The notes: generated by a model from the sequence alone, not told the origin. Shown: positions 27,964 to 36,479, numbered from the stretch's first letter. The stretch: DNA of 64,000 nt from Aurantimonas coralicida DSM 14790 (GCF_000421645.1 NZ_ATXK01000008.1:120063-184062); one strand, 5' to 3'. Numbers and translations: made by a program.

Positions 27964-28024
27964 TGGATACAACAGGTCGTCAAAAAGGCATATAAATCGG
28001 CTCGACGCAAATCCTTGTATACAG
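27964..28024. promoter_or_regulatory. two candidate GntR operator sites
   Basis: TGGATACAAC at 27964-27973 and TTGTATACAG at 28015-28024, the latter containing the perfect palindrome TGTATACA, match sites bound by FCD-type GntR regulators. They flank the 90-base gap between the divergent lyase and GntR genes. Confidence 0.6.
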
Positions 28025-28036
28025 AAGGCGGAATTG

Positions 28037-28693
28037 ATGGCGGAGAACGAGAGCCTCGGCGCGGCCGACGAAGCCTACCGGTTCATCCGGGATGGTATTG
28101 TTTCCAATCGCTTCCCGGAGGGATCTCGCCTGGCGGAGGAGGAACTGGCGCGCCTGTCGGGCCTCAGCCGGACGCCGGTCCGCGAGGCCATCCGGCGGCT
28201 CGCCGCGGAAGGCTTCGCCGTCACCAAGGCGCGGTCCAGCGCCACGGTCGCGTCCTGGGACGGCGACAAGGTCGCCGGCCTGTTCGGCACAAGGGCAGTT
28301 CTGGAGAGCTATGGCTGCGCGCTGGCGGTCCGGCGGGCCACGGCGTCGGACGTCCGCGGCCTCGAAGCGATGTGCGCCGCCATGGAGGAACTGCTCGCAG
28401 GCAGCGAAAGCGATTTCCTGCAGACGTTCTCACAGGCCAATACCGCCTTCCACGTCCGCCTGCTGGAACTGTCGGGGAACGAACACCTGCTGAGCGTCGC
28501 CGCGCCGATGATCGATCTGGCGCTGATCATGCGGACCTACCGCAAGTTCTCGCCGGATCAGATCCGGCGCAGCTGCAGCGACCACCGCGAGATCGTCGCC
28601 GCCCTCTCCCTCGGCGACGCCCAATGGGCCGAGGCGATCATGAAGGCGCATATCCTGTCGTCGGTGGTCATCGCGACGTCACCGGCGCGGTGA
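28037..28693 (+). CDS. GntR-family transcriptional regulator with FCD domain
   Basis: 218 residues from ATG 28037 (GAAGGCGGA upstream). N-terminal winged helix: EAYRFIRDGIVSNRFPEGSR, then LSRTPVREAIRRLAAEGF, the classic GntR recognition segment. C-terminal all-helical FCD ligand domain with three metal-binding His spread over residues 130-205 (FHVRLLELSGN, DHREIVAAL, MKAHILSS). Regulators of this type bind a carboxylic acid and repress its catabolic operon, here most likely the divergent lyase-TRAP operon. It is the last chromosomal gene before the element boundary. Confidence 0.94.
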   Translation: MAENESLGAADEAYRFIRDGIVSNRFPEGSRLAEEELARLSGLSRTPVREAIRRLAAEGFAVTKARSSATVASWDGDKVAGLFGTRAVLESYGCALAVRRATASDVRGLEAMCAAMEELLAGSESDFLQTFSQANTAFHVRLLELSGNEHLLSVAAPMIDLALIMRTYRKFSPDQIRRSCSDHREIVAALSLGDAQWAEAIMKAHILSSVVIATSPAR

Positions 28694-28948
28694 CGCCGAT
28701 CGCGGCGAAGCGGAAGCGCCATACGCGGCCTGACCGTCGACGCTGCTGCGTCTCACACCGGCAGATCCGCCAAAGGCTGCGAACCGGTGCCGATTGCAGC
28801 GCAGGACACCCGGTAGCGGCTTGAACCATGCGCAGTCAGCGACGGAGATCGCGCGCGGACGACCTTCGTCGCGCACATGCCGACGACCGCTCCCCGGAGG
28901 GGTCCAGAAGGTTGCCGATGACCTAGGAAGATGTTTGGAAAGAAGATT

Positions 28949-28993
28949 TGGTGGGTGATGTAGGGTTCGAACCTACGACCCGCTGATTAAGAG
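28949..28993 (-). other. attachment site: 3' fragment of tRNA-Lys(CTT)
   Basis: On the minus strand these 45 bases give the anticodon loop CTCTTAA (anticodon CTT), the 3' side of the anticodon stem, a complete T arm (GTAGG-TTCGAAC-CCTAC), the acceptor 3' strand ATCACCC, discriminator A and encoded CCA. The expected 5' half does not follow: from 28994 on there is no D arm or 5' acceptor strand. This is the duplicated core left when an element inserts into a tRNA 3' end. The stretch 28994-29186 holds only the attachment flank and the integrase leader. Confidence 0.8.
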
Positions 28994-29186
28994 ATAGCTG
29001 GTAAGGGGCGTCAGGAGGCTCAGACCCTACCTCCGCATCGTGATATAGCCCCTAAACTACCGCGTGTTCAGCAATTTTCTCAACCCCGCCTGCAACGGTA
29101 AACTTTCTTGGCCGTGACCTCGGCGTGACCTTTGGAGCCCATGGTGCTAACCGTCAGGTCACGCCTCCCTTTCACAGGTCACGCCT

Positions 29187-30578
29187 ATGCCAACTGAAAT
29201 CCTCGACGGGAACACCATCAGGAAGGCCGCTCGCATCGCCAGTGACGGCGACAGCGAGATCTACCGGGACGCGACAATGCCCGGTCTCGCGATCCGCGTG
29301 CAGTCAGGAGCCGCCGCTTGGTACCTGATCACGCGGGTGAAAAAGATTGCCATCGGCCCGCTGTCGGCGTTCGACGCCGCGGACATCCCGGAGCTGCGCA
29401 ATCTGGTCGCTCGCGCTCGTGGCATGCTCACCGAGGGCAACGACCCATCAGCAATGCTCAAGGCGTCCGTCGCCCACCGCTCCGTCGACGCCTCGACAGC
29501 CCAGGCGGCGGCGGCGGCGGGAACCGTCATGAGGTGGGAAGGCATGCGCGACGCCTACCTCGCCTGGTGCAAGGGCCACCGTTCGCCAGACACACATCGA
29601 GGCTACCGCTCCGCCCTCGGTGCGGTCCCGGGCTCGCCACTTGAGGCGGACTTCAAGTCGATCGCCGGGCGCCCAGTGACGCTGATCACCACGCACGACC
29701 TCAGGCTCGTCCGGAACTCCGTCCTCGGACGCGGCAACGTGGACGGGAAGCAGGTGTCGAACTCGAACCAGGCGCGGTTATCGGTCGCAGCTATGAAGGC
29801 GGTGTTCGGCTGGGCCGTCGAGAACTCTGAAGTCAGTGGCCTGACCGCGAATGTCGCTACCGAGCTGAAGCGCGCTCCGACGTCGTCCGTCAGCGCATAC
29901 GAAGAGCACGAAGAGAGCGAGGCTCCACGGGCGCTGACACTGGAGGAACTCGGCATGATCGTCATCGGGCTGGAGGCGGCGAAGAATCATGCCGCGAGGC
30001 TAGCCATCTTGCTACAGATGATGACCGGGCAGCGCCGGATGACCGTTGTCCGCGCGCGTCGGCGGGCCTTCGTGGAGCACCCCAAGTACGGCATGGTCTG
30101 GAAGATCGGGCCGGACAAGAGCGGTAAATTTCGCGTCTTGCCGCTGCCCGATCTCGCCGCCAGCGCGGTTCGCGCCGCGCAGGCGTATGGTCGGACCGGT
30201 AATGCCTGGCTTTTCCCTCAACAGCGTCTGCGCCGTAAGACGGACCCCGGGACCGGCCACATGTCCGAGCGCATGCTCAACGAAGTTTTGGAGGAGCTGC
30301 GCGCGCCTGGCGGTCCTCTGGCGTCCGCGCCATGGGCAGCCACCCATGACCTCCGTCGCGCGTTCGTCACGCACATGCGCCCCCGGGTGACGACTCTCGG
30401 ACTGACGAAAGAGGCGGTGCCGATGATCACGAGAGCCGATGAAGGGCGGTATGGCCTTGATGAGACGGTATACGACCAGGATCCCGCCCTGCCCGACAAG
30501 TCGCTGATGCTGGAGGAGTGGGATCGCCTGATCAAAGAGGGCTGCGCCCAAGCCGAAGCCCGGCTCCAGCGGCCCTAG
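29187..30578 (+). CDS. tyrosine-type site-specific integrase
   Basis: 463 residues. The N-terminal arm-binding domain (about 1-80) resembles DUF4102-type integrases, followed by a SAM-like core-binding domain near 115-215. The catalytic domain has Arg in MMTGQRRM near residue 280, the HxxR box in THDLRRAFVTH near 388 and the nucleophile Tyr in DETVYDQD near 430. It would integrate and excise the element at the tRNA-Lys site 200 bases upstream. AGGT lies 7 bases before the ATG. Its stop overlaps the stop of a convergent gene by two bases. All catalytic residues seem intact. Confidence 0.93.
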   Translation: MPTEILDGNTIRKAARIASDGDSEIYRDATMPGLAIRVQSGAAAWYLITRVKKIAIGPLSAFDAADIPELRNLVARARGMLTEGNDPSAMLKASVAHRSVDASTAQAAAAAGTVMRWEGMRDAYLAWCKGHRSPDTHRGYRSALGAVPGSPLEADFKSIAGRPVTLITTHDLRLVRNSVLGRGNVDGKQVSNSNQARLSVAAMKAVFGWAVENSEVSGLTANVATELKRAPTSSVSAYEEHEESEAPRALTLEELGMIVIGLEAAKNHAARLAILLQMMTGQRRMTVVRARRRAFVEHPKYGMVWKIGPDKSGKFRVLPLPDLAASAVRAAQAYGRTGNAWLFPQQRLRRKTDPGTGHMSERMLNEVLEELRAPGGPLASAPWAATHDLRRAFVTHMRPRVTTLGLTKEAVPMITRADEGRYGLDETVYDQDPALPDKSLMLEEWDRLIKEGCAQAEARLQRP

Positions 30579-30814
30579 TGCCTCGTCTCGCCAAAGCCGT
30601 CGATCATCGCAAGCGCTTCCTCCACCGACATTGCCGGCCCCCGGCGCGCCTCGTCGACGGCGGCGGTGATCCGGTCCGCCAGCTCACCGACGGACGTCCA
30701 GCCCTCGATGTCCCGCTGCCTCTGCGCCCGGCTCTCCTCGATCAGCCGACGCGCCCGCTCTCTGGCATCATCGAGCAAAGCCTGCTTCGAAGTACAGGAA
30801 ACCCGGCGGGTCAT
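30575..30814 (-). CDS. small hypothetical protein
   Basis: 79 residues from ATG 30814 with GGGGGAGGATCC upstream; start overlaps the phosphoesterase stop by 4 bases. The protein is helical and charged, with RERARRLIEESRAQRQRDIEGW in the middle (read in two halves) and no known motif. It ends the leftward cassette of overlapping small genes that begins at 33123 and converges on the integrase. Function unknown. Confidence 0.6.
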   Translation of the reverse strand: MTRRVSCTSKQALLDDARERARRLIEESRAQRQRDIEGWTSVGELADRITAAVDEARRGPAMSVEEALAMIDGFGETRH

Positions 30815-31623
30815 CGGGATCCTCCCCCCGAGCGACGATCCAACTCGACGACGAGTCCGGGATCCCAGTCGGACCTCTCGTGCGAGTAGCCCCCAGGATT
30901 GCAGACGACCCGGGTGTCGGACACCCGATAATCGTGCGACGAGTGTACGTGACCGTGCACCCACAGGTCGGGCCGACCGGTCTCGATGACCGGGGTTAGA
31001 TCCGAAACGAAAGCCGGATTCAGTAGGCTCTCATGGTACTCAGGCGACACGCTGCGCGGATGCGGCGCGTGGTGCGTCACGACGACCGTAGGTCCTTCAA
31101 ATAGCGTCGCAAGCGCCTCTTCAATATACGTCCTGCTCCGCTGGTGCATCGCTCGCGCGTCGTTCGGCGTCCAACGGCGGACCAGGCCTCCCCCGTCACC
31201 GACGCGTACGGCGTAATGATCCGCAAGCAGCCGCTCAGCGATGTCCATCGAATGTCCGATCTCCAGATCCGCCTCGCGGTCGACCTTGCCCGCCGCGTAC
31301 AGCGCGTAATCGGTCCAGAGGGTCGCCCCTACGAAGCGCACGCCGTCGAGGACAACGCTGCTGTCGTCGAGCAAATGCACGCCATCGACGGGATGAGCGT
31401 GCGCCATCGCGCGGCCGTGCGCGACCGAGTCCCCGTAGAACTCGTGATTCCCCGCGACGAAGATGACGGGCATATGGTACCCGATGCACTGGCTCAGCCA
31501 GCGCATCGAACCGAGCACCGGGTCGGTCACGTCGCCGGCGCAGACGCAGACGTCTGCCTCCGGGATCTCGAGTTCCATGCCGTCGGCGCCGATATGAAGG
31601 TCGGACAGGATCCAGATACGCAT
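30811..31623 (-). CDS. calcineurin-like metallophosphoesterase
   Basis: 270 residues. All metal-ligand motifs are present in order: SDLHIG (residue 6), CAGDVTD (near 33), AGNHEFYGD (near 61), VVTHHAPHPR (near 190) and WVHGHVHSSHD (near 236). Such enzymes hydrolyse phosphodiesters with two metal ions; phage and plasmid copies often act on nucleotides or cyclic nucleotides, but the substrate is unknown here. It lies 2 bases after the zinc-finger gene and overlaps the next gene by 4 bases, so it is part of one translation-coupled cassette. Confidence 0.9.
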   Translation of the reverse strand: MRIWILSDLHIGADGMELEIPEADVCVCAGDVTDPVLGSMRWLSQCIGYHMPVIFVAGNHEFYGDSVAHGRAMAHAHPVDGVHLLDDSSVVLDGVRFVGATLWTDYALYAAGKVDREADLEIGHSMDIAERLLADHYAVRVGDGGGLVRRWTPNDARAMHQRSRTYIEEALATLFEGPTVVVTHHAPHPRSVSPEYHESLLNPAFVSDLTPVIETGRPDLWVHGHVHSSHDYRVSDTRVVCNPGGYSHERSDWDPGLVVELDRRSGGGSR

Positions 31624-31625
31624 CG

Positions 31626-31982
31626 TCAGACCTCCGCGTGTTCGTCGCAGCGCACGGCGATCCAGCCGCCCGTGCGCTTGCGCCCGGGAGCTCCGCAGAC
31701 CTCGCACGTCCGCTGCGCCTCCTCGTCGGCGGCGTCGACCATCATCTCGATGTCCTCGCCGCCGTTGTGGTAACAGCGAAGTCCGCCAAATTTTTCCTTG
31801 ATCTGCGTAATCCGGAAAGACTGACGATCCTCCGGTGCGAGCGCGGGGTCGATGCGCTCGAGCAGGCGCGCGACCAGCGGCACCCAGCCCGGCGGCGGCG
31901 AGACATCAAATGCCTGCTGGAGCATCTCAGGGAACCGCTCGCGCAGGCCCGCCGGATCATAGGTATGGATATTATCGGACAT
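31626..31982 (-). CDS. hypothetical phage-type protein with C-terminal zinc finger
   Basis: 118 residues; AAGGAG lies upstream of the ATG. The middle has QIKEKFGGLRCYHNGG, a segment common in small phage and plasmid proteins of unknown role, and the C-terminus has CEVCGAPG...VRCDEH, a likely zinc ribbon with four ligands (three Cys and His or four Cys). No enzymatic motif is seen. It is part of the leftward cassette. Confidence 0.75.
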   Translation of the reverse strand: MSDNIHTYDPAGLRERFPEMLQQAFDVSPPPGWVPLVARLLERIDPALAPEDRQSFRITQIKEKFGGLRCYHNGGEDIEMMVDAADEEAQRTCEVCGAPGRKRTGGWIAVRCDEHAEV

Positions 31983-32069
31983 CAGGATGTCTCCTTTTCA
32001 CAGGGTGTCGATGCACCCGGAGAGAGACCGGATGCCGTCAGCGTGTGCGTGTGCGTGGTCGTATGTCGA

Positions 32070-32417
32070 TCATCGGGGCAATTCCGTTGTTCTGGCCCGG
32101 GATTCGTCCGGGGCGCCGAGGCGGAACCAGCCCTGCTCAGTCAGGACAGCCGACAGGTCGGCAGCATTGAGGATGACGCGACCGGCGCGGCCTGCGACGA
32201 GGGTAGGCTTTCCTGCCGGCTTCCATGCGCCGACGAGTTCGTTACCCACCAGCGCCTCGAAGCCCCATCCCTCGATTACCGGGGAACTCGCGAGCGCGAT
32301 GTCGGAGGGACGCCCGAACTCCGCGATCTCTCGGACCCCTCGGGCGACAAGCTCGTAGCGTTCCGCATCCCGGATGAGCAGCTCCCGCTGTTCGGGGCTG
32401 ATGTCAAATGGCTTCAT
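32070..32417 (-). CDS. hypothetical protein
   Basis: 115 residues from ATG 32417, overlapping the preceding gene's stop by 4 bases; GGAGG is 7 bases upstream of the ATG. The N-terminus MKPFDISPEQRELLIRDAER is helical; the rest is mixed, without motifs. Coupling and codon use support a real gene. Function unknown. Confidence 0.65.
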   Translation of the reverse strand: MKPFDISPEQRELLIRDAERYELVARGVREIAEFGRPSDIALASSPVIEGWGFEALVGNELVGAWKPAGKPTLVAGRAGRVILNAADLSAVLTEQGWFRLGAPDESRARTTELPR

Positions 32418-32785
32418 TCGGGGCCTCCGTCGACGATTTGGGCCCCGAGCGCGTCGGCCACCTGTTGGAGGTGCGTACCCAGACGGTACCAGCGCGATTG
32501 GGTGCGCCCGACGCCCGCCCGGACGGAGAGCGCCAGAAGCGGCGAAGTCCGCGTCCATCCGGCGCCGAGGACCGGATGCGACGCGACCTCCCCCTCAAGA
32601 ATGATCACTCCGCGGCTGCCGAACCGCCAAAGGTCGATGAGCGGTGTACCCTTCTCCTCCAGAAAATTAGGTGACGGCCATCCGTGAAGGAGGGTGTCCC
32701 GCAGGTCGGCGCAGAGACTCTCGTAACGCGCGAGCGTGTGCTCGATGTGAGCGCGCTCGCGGTCCGTCATGGGCGTCCGGCTCAT
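32414..32785 (-). CDS. hypothetical protein
   Basis: 123 residues from ATG 32785, overlapping the neighbours on both sides by 4 bases. The N-terminal half is helical (TDRERAHIEHTLARYESLCADL), the middle has FLEEKGTPLIDLWRFGSRG. No known family is recognised. The open frame extends upstream into the next gene but the coupled start is preferred. Confidence 0.65.
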   Translation of the reverse strand: MSRTPMTDRERAHIEHTLARYESLCADLRDTLLHGWPSPNFLEEKGTPLIDLWRFGSRGVIILEGEVASHPVLGAGWTRTSPLLALSVRAGVGRTQSRWYRLGTHLQQVADALGAQIVDGGPE

Positions 32786-33123
32786 CGTCCGGCCTCCGGA
32801 GCAAGCGGCAGCGGCCACGGTTCCCGGAGGCGGACGTAGCTGCCGTCGAGTCGCCGCGCCCACGTGCCGTCTGCGGCGTATGCCTGGATCTCGATCGACA
32901 GGACGTGGCCGAAATCGTCGACGCCCATGATGCAGGGGCAACCGCCCATCCGAGCGACGGACCACCGGCGCAGCACCGGGCAGTCGTCCGTCAGACGCGG
33001 CCCCGGGGCGGCATCCTGGGCATAGTAAAGCGCGGTGCGGTCGGCCAACGCTCGGATGTCGAGCCGCCGGCGCTGGGGGAATGGAATCGGTCGGGAATCG
33101 TAGGAATCTTCGTGAGACGGCAT
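32782..33123 (-). CDS. hypothetical protein, first gene of the leftward cassette
   Basis: 113 residues from ATG 33123 with GGAG upstream. The sequence has RWSVARMGGCPCIMGVDDFG in the middle with a Cys-Pro-Cys, then a beta-rich end. No family recognised. It heads five genes joined by 4-base overlaps or short gaps down to 30575, which suggests one transcript expressed from the 190-base gap before the rep gene end. Confidence 0.62.
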   Translation of the reverse strand: MPSHEDSYDSRPIPFPQRRRLDIRALADRTALYYAQDAAPGPRLTDDCPVLRRWSVARMGGCPCIMGVDDFGHVLSIEIQAYAADGTWARRLDGSYVRLREPWPLPLAPEAGR

Positions 33124-33268
33124 GCGGTTCTCCTCTGATACGGCCGTCGCTTGATTGCGGCGGCGGGCCTGACGGGTGTCAGCTACGTATCGAGAAGGTC
33201 GTGTTCCGCATGGTGGTCGCTCCGGTTGTGTTGCCACAGGTAGCCGGCCGGCGGCGCGGCGTCGAGGA

Positions 33269-33295
33269 CCCTGCCGGACGCGGACGCCGGCAGGG
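33269..33295 (-). terminator. stem-loop after rep
   Basis: CCCTGCCGG/CCGGCAGGG with a 9-base loop, 17 bases beyond the rep stop on the minus strand. There is no T run, so it is a possible terminator separating rep from the small-gene cassette. Confidence 0.45.
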
Positions 33296-33312
33296 TTAAC
33301 GGGGAGCGATCG

Positions 33313-35136
33313 TCAATCGTCATCGCTCGGCTTTTTGGTCGTCCCGCCTACGACCTCCCATGGCTTGCTTCCGGGAAGAAAGGCGGGGCGGCGCGGTCCC
33401 GTGACTACCGGCGCTTCCACCGTCGGATCGTGGATCGGTCGGTAGCCACTGATGATGTCCGGTCGCGAGAGCACCGACTCAAGGTCGTCGACCGATGCCG
33501 GGTAGCGTCCGATGACCTCCGTGACGATGTCGTCGCGTACTAGGTGGCTGAGACGAAGTTCGATCAGTCGGTTGCCCCGCCAGGTCCGGCGCGTGAAGTC
33601 GTCAGCCATTCGTCTCGCGTCGTTGATACCGTCGTAGGCGACGTCCAGTTCCACTACTGTCGCATCGGCGAAACGCTTCAAGCGCTCTGCCTTGCCGGCC
33701 TCGACCTTCGCCACCGCTTTTGCAAACCGCTGCTCACGCGTCGGCTTGGGCAGCCGCGCCGCCCGTTGCTTGCGGTCGCCGTGCTTGTAGTCCCTGAGGC
33801 GGATACGTCGGGCCTTCTCGCCGGCGGCCTCGTACTTGAACCTTCTGTCGAGCTCTGACGAATGGTCAACCTCGGCGAGCAGGTCTGGATCCTTGAGCTC
33901 TTCCGTGAACCAAGCGAATGCCGCCCGGTCCGGGCCGTGCGCCCGGATCGCGCGGAGGAGGACTGCGCCTCGATATTCTTTCCGGGCGGCGTCCCGATCC
34001 GTCGGCCCGCCCCCGTACGCCTCGTGAAGAGAGCCGAACCAAGCGCCGGAGATGTAATTTGGCGCTATACGCCGGCCGTGCTGCCGCGCGAGTTCCGAGG
34101 CTTTGTCCCACACATGCGAATTGACTCGAAGATCCGGCACGTCCGGCGCGCCGGTGAAGGGTTTGGCCGACTTGTGGATGCCCCCCAGCTTGGCCGTCTC
34201 GACCTGCGGGGGCAGCATCGCGATTTGGAGGACGAACGCCGAGATCGGAGCCCCCTTCGCAGCTCGGCGGCGCGGCGCGGCGTACTCGACGCGGAAGCGC
34301 CGGACCTCCTTAAGATCCGAAACGGCGCGCTTCAGTGCCGTCGTCAGTCGCCCCACCTGCATCGGCGCCTCGTCGTAGCCGATGGCGGCAGCCGCTTCCT
34401 CCGGGCTGTAGTGAAGGACCGTATCTGGCTCCATCGGATCCCAGCGCGTCCGGCTCATTCGAAGCGCCAGGTGGCGGTAGAGATGAATGCCGTAGCGCGA
34501 CGACATCGTCGCGAGTGCGGCCAACTCGAGATACGCGTAAGACGGCTGGCTTGCGAGCAGCCACCACACCCGCGACGGAAGCGAGAACCGGACGACGTCG
34601 GCTTCGGCGCCCGACTCGTGCCAGCCGACCAAGAGAGGGACATCGGTCACCGTGCGCCCCCCGGGGATGCTGTATGACACCGAAGTCCGGTTCAGCGCGG
34701 CAACCGATTTCAAGACGTGGGCACGCCGGGCGGAAGTACCGAGGAACGCAAGGACGCCTTTCATCGGAACCTCGAGCTCCTGCCCGACGACCTCGCGCTC
34801 GGTCCCCTGCTCCGATGCGACGTACGCGGCTTCGTACGCGGCGGCGACAAGGTACTCGTGGATTGCCAAGTCTCGAGCGGAGAGCATCCCGTCGCCTTTG
34901 ACGGTGACGGTGTCGAGCATCTCCGCCGGCCGGGGCGACTGGGGGGCGATCGAGCGGAAGATTTCGACGCTGGCCGATGCCTTTGCGACGCTCCCCCGTG
35001 GAGCCGGGTTATAGAGCCCGCTCTCCCGCCCTTCGATCTCCCCGCCCTCGGATACCACCGCAGCCAGGGCGGCGTTCTCGAGCCGCGCGTACGACGTCGT
35101 GGGCACCCGCCTCCGCCTCAATCTCTGTACCGCCAT
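33313..35136 (-). CDS. rep: replication initiator protein, Rep_3-like with winged helices
   Basis: 607 residues; GGGAGAGGGACG precedes the ATG. The first half reads as a Rep_3 (RepA/RepB) initiator: LSARDLAIHEYLVAAAYEA near residue 85, VVRFSLPSRVWWLLAS near 180, then the winged-helix core LAALATMSSRYGIHLYRHLALR near 205-225 and ALKRAVSDLKEVRRFRVEY near 265. The second half is basic and helical and has no recognised domain. It lies directly beside four 20-bp iterons, the normal arrangement for iteron plasmids. Longer than typical Rep_3 proteins (250-400), so a C-terminal extension specific to this element is likely. Confidence 0.8.
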   Translation of the reverse strand: MAVQRLRRRRVPTTSYARLENAALAAVVSEGGEIEGRESGLYNPAPRGSVAKASASVEIFRSIAPQSPRPAEMLDTVTVKGDGMLSARDLAIHEYLVAAAYEAAYVASEQGTEREVVGQELEVPMKGVLAFLGTSARRAHVLKSVAALNRTSVSYSIPGGRTVTDVPLLVGWHESGAEADVVRFSLPSRVWWLLASQPSYAYLELAALATMSSRYGIHLYRHLALRMSRTRWDPMEPDTVLHYSPEEAAAAIGYDEAPMQVGRLTTALKRAVSDLKEVRRFRVEYAAPRRRAAKGAPISAFVLQIAMLPPQVETAKLGGIHKSAKPFTGAPDVPDLRVNSHVWDKASELARQHGRRIAPNYISGAWFGSLHEAYGGGPTDRDAARKEYRGAVLLRAIRAHGPDRAAFAWFTEELKDPDLLAEVDHSSELDRRFKYEAAGEKARRIRLRDYKHGDRKQRAARLPKPTREQRFAKAVAKVEAGKAERLKRFADATVVELDVAYDGINDARRMADDFTRRTWRGNRLIELRLSHLVRDDIVTEVIGRYPASVDDLESVLSRPDIISGYRPIHDPTVEAPVVTGPRRPAFLPGSKPWEVVGGTTKKPSDDD

Positions 35137-35173
35137 CGTCCCTCTCCCATTTCGTCGCCTCGTGCAGACGTCC

Positions 35174-35534
35174 TGTGATCAAATGCTGAGCTCTGTCCGA
35201 GCGTGGAGCAAGCGATGGCTGTTAGATGTGCGACCAAATGAGCCGCTCGCCGTTAGATGCGCGATCAAATGCCTTCGATCTGGCGAGCGACGAAGAGGCC
35301 CGGTCAACCGTTTGGGTTTGCGATACTAAGTAGAAGTCAACTAAGGGCTCCGCCGGCGGATGGCTCCGTGCCTTCGGCTGGCGGTACGCCGCTCGCTCGC
35401 GCCATCGGTCGCGCAACTCGTTAGATATGCGACCGAATGGAACATCTTCCGTTAGATCTGCGATCAAATGGTCCGCAAAAACGTAGGCATTTCGAGAAAA
35501 ATCCACCACCGCCTTGGCCTGATACTAAGTAGAA
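35174..35534. other. iteron origin of replication
   Basis: Four 20-bp direct repeats with consensus GTTAGATNYGCGAYCRAATG lie at 35221-35240, 35252-35271, 35420-35439 and 35451-35470. They form two pairs, each with a 31-bp period, about three helical turns. A partial copy (TGTGATCAAATG) is at 35174-35185, and a second 14-bp repeat GATACTAAGTAGAA occurs at 35322 and 35521. This array beside the rep start is the hallmark of an iteron-controlled plasmid origin. Confidence 0.88.
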
Positions 35535-35765
35535 TCCAACGACCCTCTCGCACCTTGGGATTCCGCCCCTGCTAGGAGTCTTCCTGCTCGCGCTGTTGGG
35601 ATCCTCCGCGCGAGCCAGCCGACAACAAGCTCCGCGAGGGTCTCTCGAAAGCCGTTCCGCTTCGCGGGGTATTGGCCAGGGCATGGAGAGAGATAAGCGT
35701 CGCGCCCAACCGACGAGCGTCGAGCGATCGCTACGCGATGGGTCTCCCCCGACGCCCGTCGTCAA

Positions 35766-35803
35766 CCTTCTCGCGAGAGCAGCCGACCGATCTCGCGAGA
35801 AGG
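35766..35803. repeat. 13-bp inverted repeat, possible partition or control site
   Basis: CCTTCTCGCGAGA and TCTCGCGAGAAGG are perfect inverted copies 12 bases apart; each contains the palindrome TCTCGCGAGA. They lie in the gene-free stretch 35535-36010 between the iterons and the first rightward gene. No other structure is evident in that stretch apart from an A/T-rich patch near 35930-35950 that may hold the promoter for 36011. Confidence 0.5.
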
Positions 35804-36010
35804 TCTCCGTGCGCTCCGCGCGACAAGAAGCCTGTCGCCCCGGGGCGAAGCGGGATCCCCGCTCGCGCGCGGGCCGACGCTATCGCGAGGGGTCTCCCCC
35901 GGGTGGGAAGCCTGCAATAAGCGCCGACGATTTCGTGTTTTACATGTCAAACATCGCTTGCGAGATTTCCGCCGGCGGAGCACCCTTGGACTGAGCAGGG
36001 GGACACCGAG

Positions 36011-36403
36011 ATGACGACGACGGACAAGCAGACCGAAGCCATCGCGGCGCTGTACACCGCGATGGCGACGCAGGGCGGCAAACGCACCGTACGAGAGCTG
36101 GCGGCTGAAGACCGCGCCACGTACAACCGCGATGCCCAGCGCAGGCACCGCGAGAAGAAGCGGGCCTCGGCCGAAGCCGGCCGACCGGAGGCGACGGACG
36201 AAGCGATCAGGATCGCCCTCTCCGATGCCGCGATTCTCCTGCTCGCCGTGGGCGGTCCCGGCGCCAACGCGATCGAGCGAGCCGTTCATACGGCTTTCCC
36301 GGGACGACCGGGCGTCGCGTCGTCGACGCGCATGCGAGCGCGAGCTGGGACGCTGCGGCCGCGCATGTTGACCCCCGAACGTCTCTCTATGCCTAAACCC
36401 TGA
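36011..36403 (+). CDS. hypothetical basic protein
   Basis: 130 residues, GGGGG 8 bases before the ATG. The N-terminal third is helical; a basic helix YNRDAQRRHREKKRASAEAG near residue 38-57 looks like a nucleic-acid-binding segment, followed by a hydrophobic helix (DAAILLLAVGG). The C-terminus is low in structure. A similar basic motif starts the next gene, so the two may be distantly related. Function unknown. Confidence 0.6.
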   Translation: MTTTDKQTEAIAALYTAMATQGGKRTVRELAAEDRATYNRDAQRRHREKKRASAEAGRPEATDEAIRIALSDAAILLLAVGGPGANAIERAVHTAFPGRPGVASSTRMRARAGTLRPRMLTPERLSMPKP

Positions 36404-36479
36404 TCCACACGTCGCCGTCGTCTCTTGCAGGCCCATCCGACAAGCTCATGCCTCACGCGGTGAGCGGGATGACAGGGCT

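Noticed and set aside
28949..29070. Complete tRNA gene
   Set aside because: Only the 3' half is present; neither the D arm nor the 5' acceptor strand GGGTGAT is found within 120 bases.
32782..33237. Longer start for the first gene of the leftward cassette at 33237
   Set aside because: No ribosome site there; ATG 33123 has GGAG at good distance and composition changes at that point.
35596..35994. 132-codon plus-strand frame in the origin region
   Set aside because: Arg/Ser/Pro-rich, crosses the inverted repeats, no ribosome site.
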